Counted from the first letter of the stretch, positions 16,927 to 26,030 are shown. The stretch is DNA of 49,255 bases from an uncultured Clostridia bacterium (GCA_944333055.1 CALVKT010000023.1:1-49255), one strand, 5' to 3'. The notes: generated by a model not told the origin, from the sequence alone. A program made the numbers and translations.

Positions 16927-17217
16927 GTGCGCGTGCCGGGAAGGGAAGCGATGCGGCATCTGGCGCTGGGATGCGGCCTGCCCGAGGACGCGCTGACGTC
17001 CGGCGCGCGCGTGACGATGATCGGCCGGGGCTGCGTGCTCGTGGAGGGGCAGTGCGGCGTGATCGAGCTGGGCGGGGCGTGCATCCGCCTGCGCACGCGC
17101 GACGGCGTGCTCAGCGTGTTGGGCGATGCGCTGGAGCTGCGAAAGCTGACCGCGGATGCGGCTTTGATCGCCGGGGCGCGCGTGGAGACGGCCACATATG
17201 CGGGAAAGCGGGGGTGA
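16927..17217 (+). CDS. yqfC: Sporulation protein YqfC
   Basis: 96 aa, the family's usual length. The core GARVTMIGRGCVLVEGQCGVIEL, TRDGVLSVLGDALELRKLTADAA matches the small beta-rich YqfC fold (text here split; residues ~24-80). YqfC is made in the mother cell in Bacillus sporulation and always precedes yqfD. The GTG at 16927 is chosen from the GGAAAGGGGG ribosome binding site and family length; an ATG at 16954 is possible but would remove conserved residues. It overlaps yqfD by 4 nt (GTGA). A SigE-like promoter (-10 CATATCCT-like at ~16897) may lie upstream, but this match is weak. Confidence 0.85.
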   Translation: MRVPGREAMRHLALGCGLPEDALTSGARVTMIGRGCVLVEGQCGVIELGGACIRLRTRDGVLSVLGDALELRKLTADAALIAGARVETATYAGKRG

Positions 17218-18347
17218 GGCGCGTGCTGGTGGAGGTCGAGGGGATCAATCTGGAAAAGCTGCTGCGCGCGGCTTCGGAGGCGGGCATCGTCCTCTCTCGC
17301 GCACGGCGCACGGGCGGGCGGACGATGCGCCTGCGGCTGCGCGCCGGACAGCTCGGCGCTTTTGCGGCGCTCTGCGCGACGTTCGGCTGGCAGATGCGCG
17401 AGATCCGCGCGGACGGCCTGACGCGCGCGGCGCGCTTTTTGCGCCGTCGGAAGGCGCTCGCGCCCGCGCTGGCGCTGAGCGCGCTGCTCGTGGCGCTCTC
17501 CTCGCAGATGATCCTCGCCGTGCGCATCGAAAACGCGCAGGAGCACGTCGCGGAAGTGCGCCGGTATCTGGATGAGGCGGGCGTGCGGCCGGGCCGATTC
17601 AAGGCGGCGTTCTCGCTGGATGCGCTGCGCGAGGGGCTGGCGCTGCGCGTGCCGGGCCTCTCGTTCGTGGGGCTGCGCTATGCGGGCAGCACGCTGATCT
17701 GCGACTGCCAGCGCGCCGTGCAGGGGGAATCGCTCGCCGTAGCCGGGCAGGGCGAGGACATCGTCGCCGCACAGCCGGGCATCGTCACGCGGCTCTACGC
17801 GCAAAGCGGCACGCCGCAGGTGCAGGCGGGACAGGCCGTGCGCAAAGGGCAGGTGCTCATCGCCGGGTACGAGCGCACGCAGAAGGGGCAGCTTCGTCCC
17901 GTGCGCGCGCAGGGCGAAGTCTGGGCGCGCGTCTACGCGCGTGGCGAGGCGAAGGCGAGCCTGACGCAGACCTCGACCGTGGAGACGGGCCGCACGCGCA
18001 CGCGCGTGACGCTGCGCTCGCCGTGGCATGCGCGCGTGATCCACGACGCGCAGCCCTTCGCCTCGCAGGACGTGAGCCGGGCGCGGCAGATCGTGTTTGA
18101 CCTGTTTGTGCCGGTGTGGCGGGAGATCGAGACGTTCGCGGAGACGGAGGTCTTCACGACGCCCCGCGACCGGGGCGACGCGGCGTCCATGGCGCAGGGC
18201 GCGGCGGAAAAAATGGCAAAAGAACAGTGCCCGCACGGCGCGTTGATTCTTGACAAATGGGTAAATTATAGTATGATAGATAATGAGTTCGTGTATGCGA
18301 CGGTCGTTTTCGAGTATGAGGCGGGCATCGCAGGCCGGATTCCATGA
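17214..18347 (+). CDS. yqfD: Sporulation protein YqfD
   Basis: About 377 aa. A small N-terminal domain (VLVEVEGINLEKLLRAASEAGI) resembles the YqfD start. A single membrane segment lies at ~residues 82-103 (LAPALALSALLVALSS). The extracytoplasmic part contains the repeated beta-domain blocks VRPGRFKAAF and AQPGIVTRLYAQSGTPQVQAGQAVRKGQVLI (shown in part), the latter a lipoyl-like motif. YqfD is a sporulation stage IV membrane protein of unknown mechanism. GTG start at 17214 overlaps the yqfC stop. phoH begins 28 nt after its stop. Confidence 0.88.
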   Translation: MRRVLVEVEGINLEKLLRAASEAGIVLSRARRTGGRTMRLRLRAGQLGAFAALCATFGWQMREIRADGLTRAARFLRRRKALAPALALSALLVALSSQMILAVRIENAQEHVAEVRRYLDEAGVRPGRFKAAFSLDALREGLALRVPGLSFVGLRYAGSTLICDCQRAVQGESLAVAGQGEDIVAAQPGIVTRLYAQSGTPQVQAGQAVRKGQVLIAGYERTQKGQLRPVRAQGEVWARVYARGEAKASLTQTSTVETGRTRTRVTLRSPWHARVIHDAQPFASQDVSRARQIVFDLFVPVWREIETFAETEVFTTPRDRGDAASMAQGAAEKMAKEQCPHGALILDKWVNYSMIDNEFVYATVVFEYEAGIAGRIP

Positions 18348-18375
18348 AATCGGGAAACACGGGAGGCATGCGCCG

Positions 18376-19374
18376 TTGACCCAGGAAATGAGGGAGGCCC
18401 CGGCAAGCGGGGCCATTCAGAAGCTGTTCGGGACGGGGGACGAGAACGTCCGTGCGCTCGAACAGGCGCTTGACGTACACATCGCCCTGCGCGGCGGGGA
18501 GATCGCCGTGGAGGGAGAGAGCGAGCGCGCCGTCGAGCGGGCGCAGGCGGTGCTCAGGGGGCTGGGCGCGCTGTGCGCGCGCGGCGAGCGCATCGACACG
18601 GCGCTGGTGCACTACGCCGTGCACCTGAGCGAGACGAACGCGCTCGATCAGCTGGACAGCCTGTTTACGGAGGTCGTCGCCACGACGTTTCGCGGCAGGC
18701 CGATCCGCTGCAAGACGCTGGGCCAGCGCGAGTACGTGAAGGCGATTCGCAAGCACACGCTGACGTTGGGCATCGGCCCGGCGGGCACGGGCAAGACGTA
18801 TCTGGCGATGGCCATGGCCGTATCGGCCCTGAGGAGCAAGGACGTGGAGCGCATCGTGCTGACGCGGCCGGCGGTGGAGGCGGGCGAAAAGCTGGGCTTT
18901 CTGCCGGGCGACCTGAATCAGAAGGTCGATCCGTACCTGCGCCCGCTGTATGACGCCATGTTCGAGATGCTGGGCGCGGAGGCCTGCCAGCGCATGCAGG
19001 AGCGCGGGGTCATCGAGGTGGCGCCGCTGGCCTACATGCGCGGCCGCACGCTCTCGGACGCCTTCATCATCCTCGACGAGGCGCAGAACACCACGCAGGA
19101 GCAGATGAAGATGTTCCTCACCCGCATGGGATTCCGCTCGCGGATCGTCGTCACCGGCGATCCGTCGCAGATCGACCTGCCGCGCGGCAAGCGCAGCGGC
19201 CTGATCGAGGCGGTGGAGGTGCTCGCGGATGTGCCCGACATCGCCGTGCAGAGGCTGACGCATCAGGACGTGGTGCGCCATGAACTGGTTCAGGCGATCG
19301 TGCGCGCGTATGACGCGCATGCGATTCGTGCCAAGGAGGAGAGAACAAATGGAGAAGAGCACGACGTGGATTGA
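18376..19374 (+). CDS. phoH: PhoH family ATPase
   Basis: About 332 aa from a TTG start at 18376, preceded by GGGAGG at the right spacing; an ATG at 18388 is the alternative, and the frame is open further upstream only inside yqfD. An N-terminal KH-like segment (~30-80) precedes the RecA-like ATPase: Walker [12 protein letters not shown] (~134), [18 protein letters not shown] (~158-175) and Walker [13 protein letters not shown] (~228), then [10 protein letters not shown]. PhoH/YbeZ proteins are linked to RNA metabolism and partner with the endonuclease YbeY, encoded two genes downstream. The 3' end overlaps pgpH by 26 nt. Confidence 0.93.
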   Translation: MTQEMREAPASGAIQKLFGTGDENVRALEQALDVHIALRGGEIAVEGESERAVERAQAVLRGLGALCARGERIDTALVHYAVHLSETNALDQLDSLFTEVVATTFRGRPIRCKTLGQREYVKAIRKHTLTLGIGPAGTGKTYLAMAMAVSALRSKDVERIVLTRPAVEAGEKLGFLPGDLNQKVDPYLRPLYDAMFEMLGAEACQRMQERGVIEVAPLAYMRGRTLSDAFIILDEAQNTTQEQMKMFLTRMGFRSRIVVTGDPSQIDLPRGKRSGLIEAVEVLADVPDIAVQRLTHQDVVRHELVQAIVRAYDAHAIRAKEERTNGEEHDVD

Positions 19375-21562
19375 CCAGCTGAGCCATCGCGTCAAGCTGG
19401 TGCTCTTTACGCTGCTGACCTATCTCGTGCTGCTGCTGATCTGCTTTTTGACGATTTCCCCGGAGCAGTACGACCTGAGCGTGGGCGACGTCGCGTCCAA
19501 GACGATCACCGCCAGCCGCGACATCGTCGACGAGATCACCACGCAGCGCCGCCGGGAACAGGCCGCCGCGGCGGTTTCCCCGGTCTATTTCAAGGACGAC
19601 ACCGTCTCCGACACCGTCCTGGCGGATCTGGACGCGGCGTTTTCCGAGCTGCGCGCGGTGCGCGAGCTCGGCGAGCAGATTCGAGCCGGCTGGACGGACG
19701 AGAATGAGACGTTCACCGACGAGGATTACGCGCAGGCGACGGGCATGCTCACGCGCGTGACGCTCAACAACTATCAGCTGCGCACGCTCATGAGTACCGA
19801 CGAGCGCGACTTTGAAACGCTCTACCAGAGCGTGACCTCGGCCACGCGCACAACGCTCGTCTCCACCATCACGGAAGGCCAGATCAACGACGCCATCAAC
19901 AACATCCAGCAGATCGTCGCCTACAACACGCGCACCGACCTGTGGTACAACGTGGCCATTCCCACACTGCGCGCGTGCCTCAAGCCGAACATGCTCATCG
20001 ATCAGGAGGCGACGGAGGAAAACCGCCAGAAGGCCTATGACGCCGTGGAGCCGACGGTCTACAAGCAGGATCAGAACATCGTCGTCAAGGGCGACCGCGT
20101 CCGGGAGGTGCAGATCGCCGTGCTCGAGGCGCTGGGCCTGCTGCGCGGGGACAGCGTGGACATACAGCTCTACCTGGGCGCCGCGCTGATCCTGGCCGTC
20201 ATCCTGGCGGCGACGTATTTGTTCGCGTTCCTCTTTGAGCCGCAGATCTTCCAATCCGGGCGCAATGCCTTCGTGCTGCTCATCGCGGGCGTGCTGACGC
20301 TGACGCTGAGCCTGCTCATCGGCCAGTACATCTCCGTGAGCGCGATGCCCGTCATGCTCTCGGCGATGCTGGTGGTCAACCTGCTGGGCGCGCGCCCGGC
20401 GTACGTGCTCAATTTCGCACTGTCCATGCTCATCACGTTCCTGACCGTCACCGGGCCGGGCCTGGAGACCTCGCAGATGCTCAGCGTGCTGCTGATGACC
20501 AATTTGGGCGGCGTGCTCTGCATCTACCTGATGCGCCGCAACCCGGCGCGCGTGTTCGTGTTCTTCACGGGCCTGATCGTCGGCGTGGTCGATTTCGTCG
20601 TGATGCTGTGCGTGGGCACGCAGATCTCCGGCGATCCCACGGGCATCCTGATGAGCTTGTGCTACGCGCTGCTGGGCTCGACCACGTCGGCCATCCTGTG
20701 CGTCGGCCTGCAGCCGATTCTGGAGGCGGCGTTCAATCTGGTGACGCCCTCCAAGCTCATGGAGCTCTCCAACCCGAACCAGCCGCTGCTGCGCCGGCTG
20801 ATGATCGAAACGCCCGGCACGTATCACCATTCCATGATCGTCGCCAACCTGGCGGAAGCCGCGGCGGAGACCATCGGCGCGGACGCGGTGCTCGTGCGCG
20901 TGGGCGCGTATTATCACGACATCGGCAAGCTGGTGCGCCCGCTGTATTTCAAGGAGAACCAGATCGGCGAGAACCCGCATGACAAGACCGATCCGCGCGT
21001 CTCCACGGCCATCCTGACCGAACACACGCGCGACGGCGTGGAGCTGGCCAAAAAGCACCACCTGCCCGAACCCATCATCGACATGATCCGCCAGCACCAC
21101 GGCGATACCGTCGCCATGTATTTCTACGCCAAGACGGTCAAGCAGATGGGCGAGGGAAACGTGGACATCAACGACTTCCGCTACGACGGCCCGAAGCCCC
21201 AGACGGCGGAGGCCGCCATTCTGATGCTCTCCGATACGGTCGAGGCCGCGGTGCGCTCCATCCCGGAGCCGACGCAGGAGAAGATCTCCGCGATGATCCG
21301 CAAGCTCGTGCGCGGCAAGATGGAGGACGGCCAGCTCGACGAGTGCACGCTGACCTTCCGGGACATCGGCAAGATCTGCACGGCGTTTGAGACCGTGCTC
21401 AAGGGCGTATTCCACGAGCGCATCGAGTATCCCTCTGTGAACCTGAACCGCGGCAAGCGGAACCGTGGCGCGCGCCAGGAGAAGAAGGGCGCGCAGGCGG
21501 GCCCGAATGCGGACGGCGCCCAGCAGACGGACGGCGCGCCGAAGGCGGAGGGCAAAGCATGA
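19349..21562 (+). CDS. pgpH: Cyclic-di-AMP phosphodiesterase PgpH (7TM-HD, YqfF)
   Basis: About 737 aa. One N-terminal membrane segment is followed by an extracellular 7TM-HDED domain (~residues 50-265), then seven membrane helices (~270-460). The cytoplasmic HD domain includes TYHHSMIVANLAE (~490), GAYYHDIGKL (~518-527) with the catalytic HD pair, the downstream ILTEHTRDG and RQHHGDT. PgpH hydrolyses the second messenger c-di-AMP, which controls potassium, osmolyte and wall homeostasis. The ATG at 19349 has GGAGGAG upstream, inside the end of phoH; the in-frame ATG at 19280 is not supported by a ribosome binding site. The last ~50 residues are Ala/Lys-rich and low complexity. The stop overlaps ybeY (ATGA). 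Confidence 0.95.
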   Translation: MEKSTTWIDQLSHRVKLVLFTLLTYLVLLLICFLTISPEQYDLSVGDVASKTITASRDIVDEITTQRRREQAAAAVSPVYFKDDTVSDTVLADLDAAFSELRAVRELGEQIRAGWTDENETFTDEDYAQATGMLTRVTLNNYQLRTLMSTDERDFETLYQSVTSATRTTLVSTITEGQINDAINNIQQIVAYNTRTDLWYNVAIPTLRACLKPNMLIDQEATEENRQKAYDAVEPTVYKQDQNIVVKGDRVREVQIAVLEALGLLRGDSVDIQLYLGAALILAVILAATYLFAFLFEPQIFQSGRNAFVLLIAGVLTLTLSLLIGQYISVSAMPVMLSAMLVVNLLGARPAYVLNFALSMLITFLTVTGPGLETSQMLSVLLMTNLGGVLCIYLMRRNPARVFVFFTGLIVGVVDFVVMLCVGTQISGDPTGILMSLCYALLGSTTSAILCVGLQPILEAAFNLVTPSKLMELSNPNQPLLRRLMIETPGTYHHSMIVANLAEAAAETIGADAVLVRVGAYYHDIGKLVRPLYFKENQIGENPHDKTDPRVSTAILTEHTRDGVELAKKHHLPEPIIDMIRQHHGDTVAMYFYAKTVKQMGEGNVDINDFRYDGPKPQTAEAAILMLSDTVEAAVRSIPEPTQEKISAMIRKLVRGKMEDGQLDECTLTFRDIGKICTAFETVLKGVFHERIEYPSVNLNRGKRNRGARQEKKGAQAGPNADGAQQTDGAPKAEGKA

Positions 21563-22059
21563 TGCTCGAATTTGAAGACGGGCAGAACCTGCTCGACAGC
21601 GCGGCGAAGGCGCTGATGCAGCGCTGCGCGGACGCCGCGCAGGCGGCGGAGGGCGTGCGCACGCCGGTCGCCGCGTTCGTGCGGATCGTCGGCGACGAGG
21701 AGATTCGCACGATCAACCGCGCCCAGCGGGCAAAGGATACGGCGACCGACGTGCTCTCCTTCCCGACGGTGCGCTATCCGCAGGGCAGGACGGCGGGCGC
21801 ATGCGAGCGCCTGCTGCGCCGCGAGTACGACCCGGACACGGGCGCGTGCCTGCTGGGGGACATCGTCATCTCCATCGACCATGTGCGCGCGCAGGCGGCG
21901 CAGTACGGCCACAGCGAGCGCCGGGAGATGGGCTATCTGCTCACGCACGGCCTGTTTCACCTGATGGGCTACGACCACATGAACGATACGGACAAGGCGG
22001 CCATGCGCGACATGGAAGAGCGCGCGCTGCGCGCCGCCGGCTTGACGAGGGAGGACTGA
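21559..22059 (+). CDS. ybeY: rRNA maturation endoribonuclease YbeY
   Basis: 166 aa. The metal-binding motif is intact: HGLFHLMGYDH (~residues 131-141), as is the DVLSFPT block (~74-80). YbeY is a metal-dependent endonuclease for 16S rRNA 3' maturation and ribosome quality control. Two tandem ATGs (21559 and 21562) overlap the pgpH stop; the ribosome binding site GGCGGAGGG serves either. There is an extra charged insertion (~80-95, GRTAGACERLLRREYDPDTG) before the GDIVIS strand, which is common in this family. The gene order phoH-pgpH-ybeY is the standard one in Clostridia. Confidence 0.93.
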   Translation: MMLEFEDGQNLLDSAAKALMQRCADAAQAAEGVRTPVAAFVRIVGDEEIRTINRAQRAKDTATDVLSFPTVRYPQGRTAGACERLLRREYDPDTGACLLGDIVISIDHVRAQAAQYGHSERREMGYLLTHGLFHLMGYDHMNDTDKAAMRDMEERALRAAGLTRED

Positions 22060-22061
22060 CC

Positions 22062-22448
22062 GTGACCGACGAAAAGCTGCTGGAGATGGCCGTGGCCATG
22101 CTCGATTACGCGTATACCCCGTATTCCCGCTATCCGGTGGGCGCGGCGCTGCTCTGCGAGGACGGCCGCGTGTTCACCGGCTGCAACGTGGAGAACGCGG
22201 CATACGGCAACACGATGTGCGCGGAGCGCACGGCGCTGTGCAAGGCGGTCAGCGAGGGCGCGCGCCGCTTCACGGCGATCGCCATCGCGGCGCGCACGTC
22301 CGCGCCGTTCCCGTGCGGCGCGTGCCGCCAGTCGCTCTACGAGTTTGCGCCCGACCTGCGCGTGCTGGTCACCTGGCAGGGGAACGTTCGCAAGACCACG
22401 CTGCGCGCGCTGCTGCCGGAAGGCTTTGGCCCGCAGTCGCTGGCGTGA
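22062..22448 (+). CDS. cdd: Cytidine deaminase
   Basis: 128 aa from a GTG at 22062 with GAGGGAGG upstream. The zinc and catalytic motifs are visible: CAERTALCKAV (~residues 53-63, with the Cys and catalytic Glu) and PCGACRQSLYEF (~84-95, the other two zinc cysteines). YTPYSRYPVGAAL and GCNVENAAYGNTMCAE are family hallmarks. It converts cytidine and deoxycytidine to uridine and deoxyuridine for pyrimidine salvage. Located between ybeY and era as in many Bacillota; a diacylglycerol/undecaprenol kinase gene often found here is absent. Confidence 0.95.
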   Translation: MTDEKLLEMAVAMLDYAYTPYSRYPVGAALLCEDGRVFTGCNVENAAYGNTMCAERTALCKAVSEGARRFTAIAIAARTSAPFPCGACRQSLYEFAPDLRVLVTWQGNVRKTTLRALLPEGFGPQSLA

Positions 22449-22474
22449 GCCTGAACAACGAGTTTGAGGTAAGC

Positions 22475-23368
22475 ATGAAAGACAACACATTTCTGTCGGG
22501 CTTTGCTGCCATCGTCGGCCGCCCGAACGTCGGCAAATCCACGATGATGAACGCGATGGTCGGCGAGAAGGTCGCCATCGTCTCCAACCGTCCGCAGACC
22601 ACGCGCAACCGCATCATGGGCGTGGCGACGGCGGCGGATCATCAGATCGTGTTTCTGGACACGCCCGGCCTGCACAAGCCGCGCACGAAGCTGGGCGAAT
22701 ACATGGTCAAGTCCGTCGAGGGGGCCATGGACGGCATCGACGTGCTGCTGGTGATGGTGGACGTGAGCGACATCGGCCCGCAGGACCGCGCAATCGCGCA
22801 GGAGATGGCCGCGCGGCAGGTCCGGAAGATCCTCGTGCTCAACAAGACGGACGCCGTCGACGAGGCGAAGCTGATGGCGGCCATCCAGTCCTTCTCCGAC
22901 GCGCAGTACGACGCGATCATCCCCATCAGCGCGCGCACGGGCAAGAACATGGACGAGCTGCGCAAGCTGATCGTCTCCTACCTGCCCAGTGGCCCCAGGT
23001 ATTTCCCGGACGACATGATGACCGACCAGCCGGAGCGCGTCATCTGCGCGGAGATCATCCGCGAAAAGGCGCTGCTGCACCTGCGCGAGGAGGTGCCTCA
23101 CGGCATCGGCGTGGAGATGATGCGCATCGAGAAGGTCAGCGACCGGATGACGGAGATTCACGCGACGATCTACTGCGAGCGCGCGAGCCACAAGGGCATC
23201 ATCATCGGCAAGCAGGGCGCGATGCTGCGCACCATCGGCGCACAAGCCCGCCGGGACATCGAAAACCTGCTGGGCACGCGGGTCAATCTGCAGCTGTGGG
23301 TCAAGGTGCGCGAGGACTGGCGCAACCGCATGGACGACCTGCGCACGCTGGGATACGAGGACATGTAA
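22475..23368 (+). CDS. era: GTPase Era
   Basis: 297 aa. G1 GRPNVGKSTMMN, G3 LDTPGLH and G4 LNKTDAV occur in order, followed by the C-terminal KH domain with GIIIGKQGAMLRTIGAQARR (~residues 235-255). Era binds the 3' end of 16S rRNA and is needed for small-subunit assembly, working with YbeY and RNase functions encoded nearby. The ATG at 22475 has TTGAGGT upstream; a GTG at 22445 overlapping the cdd stop is an alternative that would add ten residues. recO, which usually follows era, is not here; a hairpin-rich untranslated region follows instead. Confidence 0.96.
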   Translation: MKDNTFLSGFAAIVGRPNVGKSTMMNAMVGEKVAIVSNRPQTTRNRIMGVATAADHQIVFLDTPGLHKPRTKLGEYMVKSVEGAMDGIDVLLVMVDVSDIGPQDRAIAQEMAARQVRKILVLNKTDAVDEAKLMAAIQSFSDAQYDAIIPISARTGKNMDELRKLIVSYLPSGPRYFPDDMMTDQPERVICAEIIREKALLHLREEVPHGIGVEMMRIEKVSDRMTEIHATIYCERASHKGIIIGKQGAMLRTIGAQARRDIENLLGTRVNLQLWVKVREDWRNRMDDLRTLGYEDM

Positions 23369-23369
23369 A

Positions 23370-23621
23370 GCGAGTCCGCGCCCGGACGGCTTGAGACCGC
23401 CGCAAAGCGAAGCAGGGGTCAAGGGGGGAAGTCCTTTGCGGGATTCGGGCGGCAGACCAACGTTTCTTTGAACATCCCATGGCGCAGGGCGCGCCGAAGG
23501 CGCTGTCATGCGCCGCGCTTTGGTTTTTGGAAACCGCTGTCAGGCGAGCAGGGGCTGGCAGTTTGGCTGTAGATGCAAAATCGCATCAGACAACGCGGGA
23601 ATGTGTACTTCCGCGCTTTTT
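23370..23621 (+). other. Hairpin-rich untranslated region, possible structured RNA
   Basis: 388 nt between era and the next gene hold no convincing reading frame. Several helices can be drawn: an outer pairing of GTC-GC-CCCG (23374-23384) with CGGGCGG-GC-GAC (23446-23457), an inner CCGCAAAG (23400-23407) with CTTTGCGG (23434-23441), a nested hairpin GGCGCA/TGCGCC enclosing GCGCC-GAA-GGCGC (23481-23514), CTGTCAG/CTGGCAG (about 23536-23560), GATGC/GCATC (23572-23587), and a terminator-like hairpin. No promoter is obvious. It does not match the TPP, cobalamin, ydaO, SAM, glycine, T-box or tmRNA landmarks I can recall. It may be a leader of the SH3b genes or the processed 3' end of the era operon. 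Confidence 0.4.
23594..23621 (+). terminator. Terminator-like hairpin
   Basis: CGCGG-(G)-AA (23594-23601) pairs with TT-CCGCG (23609-23615), followed by C and five T residues (23617-23621). Confidence 0.65.
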
Positions 23622-23756
23622 GTGTGGGCGAGATGCGCAGACCGGCCTTGCGCAGCCGGGACGATCCGTCCGCCTGCAAGAAATTCCAAGAACAGGAAAG
23701 AAATGTATGTCCATGATCGTTAAATAGACAAAGATGATTTCGGGAGGGGTGTTTTG

Positions 23757-24800
23757 ATGAAGCGCATCAAAGCGATATGCCTGCTGGCGCTCGCACTGTG
23801 CCTTGGCGCAGCCTGCGCGGCGGCGGATGACTACGGCACGGCGGTGATCGACGGGCGCAGTTCGAGCCGCGTGCACCTTCGCGCGGAGCCGACGAAGAAC
23901 TCCGACTCGCTGGGCCTGTACTTTACCGGCACGGAAGTGACGTGCAAATCCGATCCGAACGGCGACTGGGTCGAGGTGAAGATCGGAAGGGAGCGCGGCT
24001 ACATGATGTCCGACTATCTCAAGACGGGCGACGCCGCCGACCGCGTGACGCCGCGCTTCAAGAAGGGCACGGTGACGGCGAAGAACTGGGCCCGGCTGCG
24101 CAAGGGACCCTCGACGGAGTATCAGTTCATCTGCAAGGTGAACCACGGCACGACCGTCACCATCATGGGGGAGACGCACGAGCACTGGTATTACGTCAAG
24201 GCGGGCAAGGAAGTGGGATTCATCAGCGGCAGCCTCGTCAGCATGCAGGGGAGCACGTCAAGCTCGTCGAGCGGCAGCGCTTCAAGCGGCACGACGAGCA
24301 CGGCAAGCTGGAAGACGGCCTATCGCAATTACCTGCTTGCCGATGATGAGGCCGGGAGCATGACGTATGCCCTGCTCTACATCGACAATAACGACGTGCC
24401 GGAGCTGGCGATTCATTCGGGCGCCGAGGCCGGCGGCTGCCGGATTCTGACGCATCACAACGGCCGTCTGGACGTGCTGCAAACCAGTCGCCTGCACTTC
24501 ACCTACGTCGAGCGCGGCGGGCTGCTCAACAACAACGACGGCCATATGGGCTATTACTACGACAACGTCTACGCCATCAAAGACGGCTTCTGGCGGCTGG
24601 CCGCCTACGGCGAATACCACGGCGACGGCCAGTGGGACGAGGCGCAGCAGCGCTACGTCTGCGACACCTACTTCTTCAACGGGAAGCAGACCACGCAGGC
24701 GGGCTATGCGCAGGCGCTTGCCCAGGTCTATCCGCAGGCGGGGTACAAGGAGCCGGTCTTCGCTTACAGCTATGCGGAGATTCTGCGCCTGCTGGAGTAA
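23757..24800 (+). CDS. Secreted protein with two SH3b domains and a C-terminal domain
   Basis: About 347 aa. The signal peptide runs to about residue 22 (MKRIKAICLLALALCLGAACAA). SH3b unit one is ~25-92 (SSRVHLRAEPTKNSDSLGLY) and unit two ~98-163 (NWARLRKGPSTEYQFICKV). A Ser/Gly/Thr linker (~165-182) leads to a C-terminal domain of ~165 residues (YALLYIDNNDVPELAIHSGA), a form often seen in Clostridia secreted proteins of unknown function. The start at 23757 is preceded by GGGAGGGG. It sits in front of another secreted SH3b gene with 16 nt between them, so the two are probably one operon with an envelope role (inference). Confidence 0.85.
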   Translation: MKRIKAICLLALALCLGAACAAADDYGTAVIDGRSSSRVHLRAEPTKNSDSLGLYFTGTEVTCKSDPNGDWVEVKIGRERGYMMSDYLKTGDAADRVTPRFKKGTVTAKNWARLRKGPSTEYQFICKVNHGTTVTIMGETHEHWYYVKAGKEVGFISGSLVSMQGSTSSSSSGSASSGTTSTASWKTAYRNYLLADDEAGSMTYALLYIDNNDVPELAIHSGAEAGGCRILTHHNGRLDVLQTSRLHFTYVERGGLLNNNDGHMGYYYDNVYAIKDGFWRLAAYGEYHGDGQWDEAQQRYVCDTYFFNGKQTTQAGYAQALAQVYPQAGYKEPVFAYSYAEILRLLE

Positions 24801-24816
24801 AGGTGGCGTGAAGGAC

Positions 24817-25947
24817 ATGAGAAGGAGAGCCGCAGCGCTTTGGGGCGCATGCCTGCTGTGCATCGCATGCGCTGCGCGGGCCGAGTATGCGCCGGGCTGC
24901 CTGATGGAGCCGCCCGAAGAGGTGCGCGACCACATCGAAAGCCATTTCTCCGCGTACACGCTGGAGGATTACTGTGAGATTGAGGAAACGCCGGAGGGCG
25001 ATTTCGGCTTTGCGCTGCTCACGGCGGGCGAAGAACGCATGCTAGTGGGCTATCATGAGCGGGACGGGAAGATGACGTATGGACTCAAGAGCCATGGCGC
25101 CGTCATGCAGGGGAAGGAGGAAGCCTGGTTTGATGTGCCGCAGGCGGGCAAAATAGTCTACGAGGCGGATGGAACGTCGGTTTTGCTCGACGGACTGTCG
25201 TTTTGGGTGACGCGCCTGGATGACGCGGGCGAATCGTACCAGAAGTCCATCTGCTATCACTGGGAGGACGGCGGATTCAAGCTGACCTGTTACTGGGATA
25301 TGGCGCAATTCGCTGGCACGGTGAACGTCTCAGACGGCGAGCTTCACTTCGTCAACGTGCTGGAAGGATGGGATTTTGGAAAAGTCTACGGCACGGTGCA
25401 GCGCAATTTGCGCCATGTGAACTACGAGGCGCTGCCAAAGACGATTGAGGAGGCGAGAAAGGAGATCACGCTGGAGCCGGATCTGCCGCAGGGCGGTCAG
25501 CTTGAGGCGAAATCGGTGAAATTCACGGGCGGAAAGAAGTACCCCGTGTACACCGGGCCGGGCGAGGCATACGCGCGAAGCGGAAACGGCAAGGGGCTGG
25601 TCAGCACCAACGACTGGATTCAGGTCTTCGGGCAGGCGGGCGATTATATCCTGATCCAATACGACATCAGCGCAGAGCGATACCGCTTTGGCTGGATTGA
25701 GGCGTCCGCCTTGCCCAGGGGCGAACGCGTGGAACGGTTGGCGCTTGGTACGCAGGAGCGCACGCTCACGCGGGCCTGCGTGCTGACGGATGATCCGCTG
25801 ATCAGCGGTGCTGCCCTGTGCACGCTGAAAGCTGGCGACACGGTGATCGAACTGTCCAGCCTCGGTGAAGGATGGGCGTATGTGGAGGTGGAAAAGGAAG
25901 GGGCGCGCTATTGCGGCTTTGTGCCTGCCGACGCATGGGCGCAATAG
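24817..25947 (+). CDS. Secreted SH3-domain protein, otherwise uncharacterised
   Basis: About 376 aa. Signal peptide MRRRAAALWGACLLCIACAARA. Residues ~25-230 form a beta-rich region that I do not recognise; it contains many aromatic and acidic residues. From ~238 an SH3b-like unit appears (KKYPVYTGPGEAYARSGNGK), and a second weaker one at ~310-376 (LGEGWAYVEVEKEGARYCGF). The ATG at 24817 is supported by AAGGAC-type purines and by the signal peptide; the upstream open frame is inside the previous gene. Codon use is a little less GC-biased than in neighbouring genes. Followed by a strong hairpin terminator. Confidence 0.78.
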   Translation: MRRRAAALWGACLLCIACAARAEYAPGCLMEPPEEVRDHIESHFSAYTLEDYCEIEETPEGDFGFALLTAGEERMLVGYHERDGKMTYGLKSHGAVMQGKEEAWFDVPQAGKIVYEADGTSVLLDGLSFWVTRLDDAGESYQKSICYHWEDGGFKLTCYWDMAQFAGTVNVSDGELHFVNVLEGWDFGKVYGTVQRNLRHVNYEALPKTIEEARKEITLEPDLPQGGQLEAKSVKFTGGKKYPVYTGPGEAYARSGNGKGLVSTNDWIQVFGQAGDYILIQYDISAERYRFGWIEASALPRGERVERLALGTQERTLTRACVLTDDPLISGAALCTLKAGDTVIELSSLGEGWAYVEVEKEGARYCGFVPADAWAQ

Positions 25948-26030
25948 AGGCGTGCTGCGCCCGGCATGCTCCCGTGGAGCGGCGCGTTGTACATTCCAGG
26001 GAATCCGTGCCCGCTTTATCGATGCGCACA

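Noticed and set aside
19151-21415. 754-codon open frame on the minus strand
   Set aside because: Antisense to pgpH; His/Arg/Ala-rich string typical of a GC shadow.
23370-23621. Known riboswitch (ydaO, cobalamin, TPP, T-box) or 6S RNA
   Set aside because: The conserved landmark strings I know for these classes are not present.
23479-23727. 82-codon plus-strand frame after era
   Set aside because: Crosses several hairpins and a terminator, no family resemblance, no good ribosome binding site.
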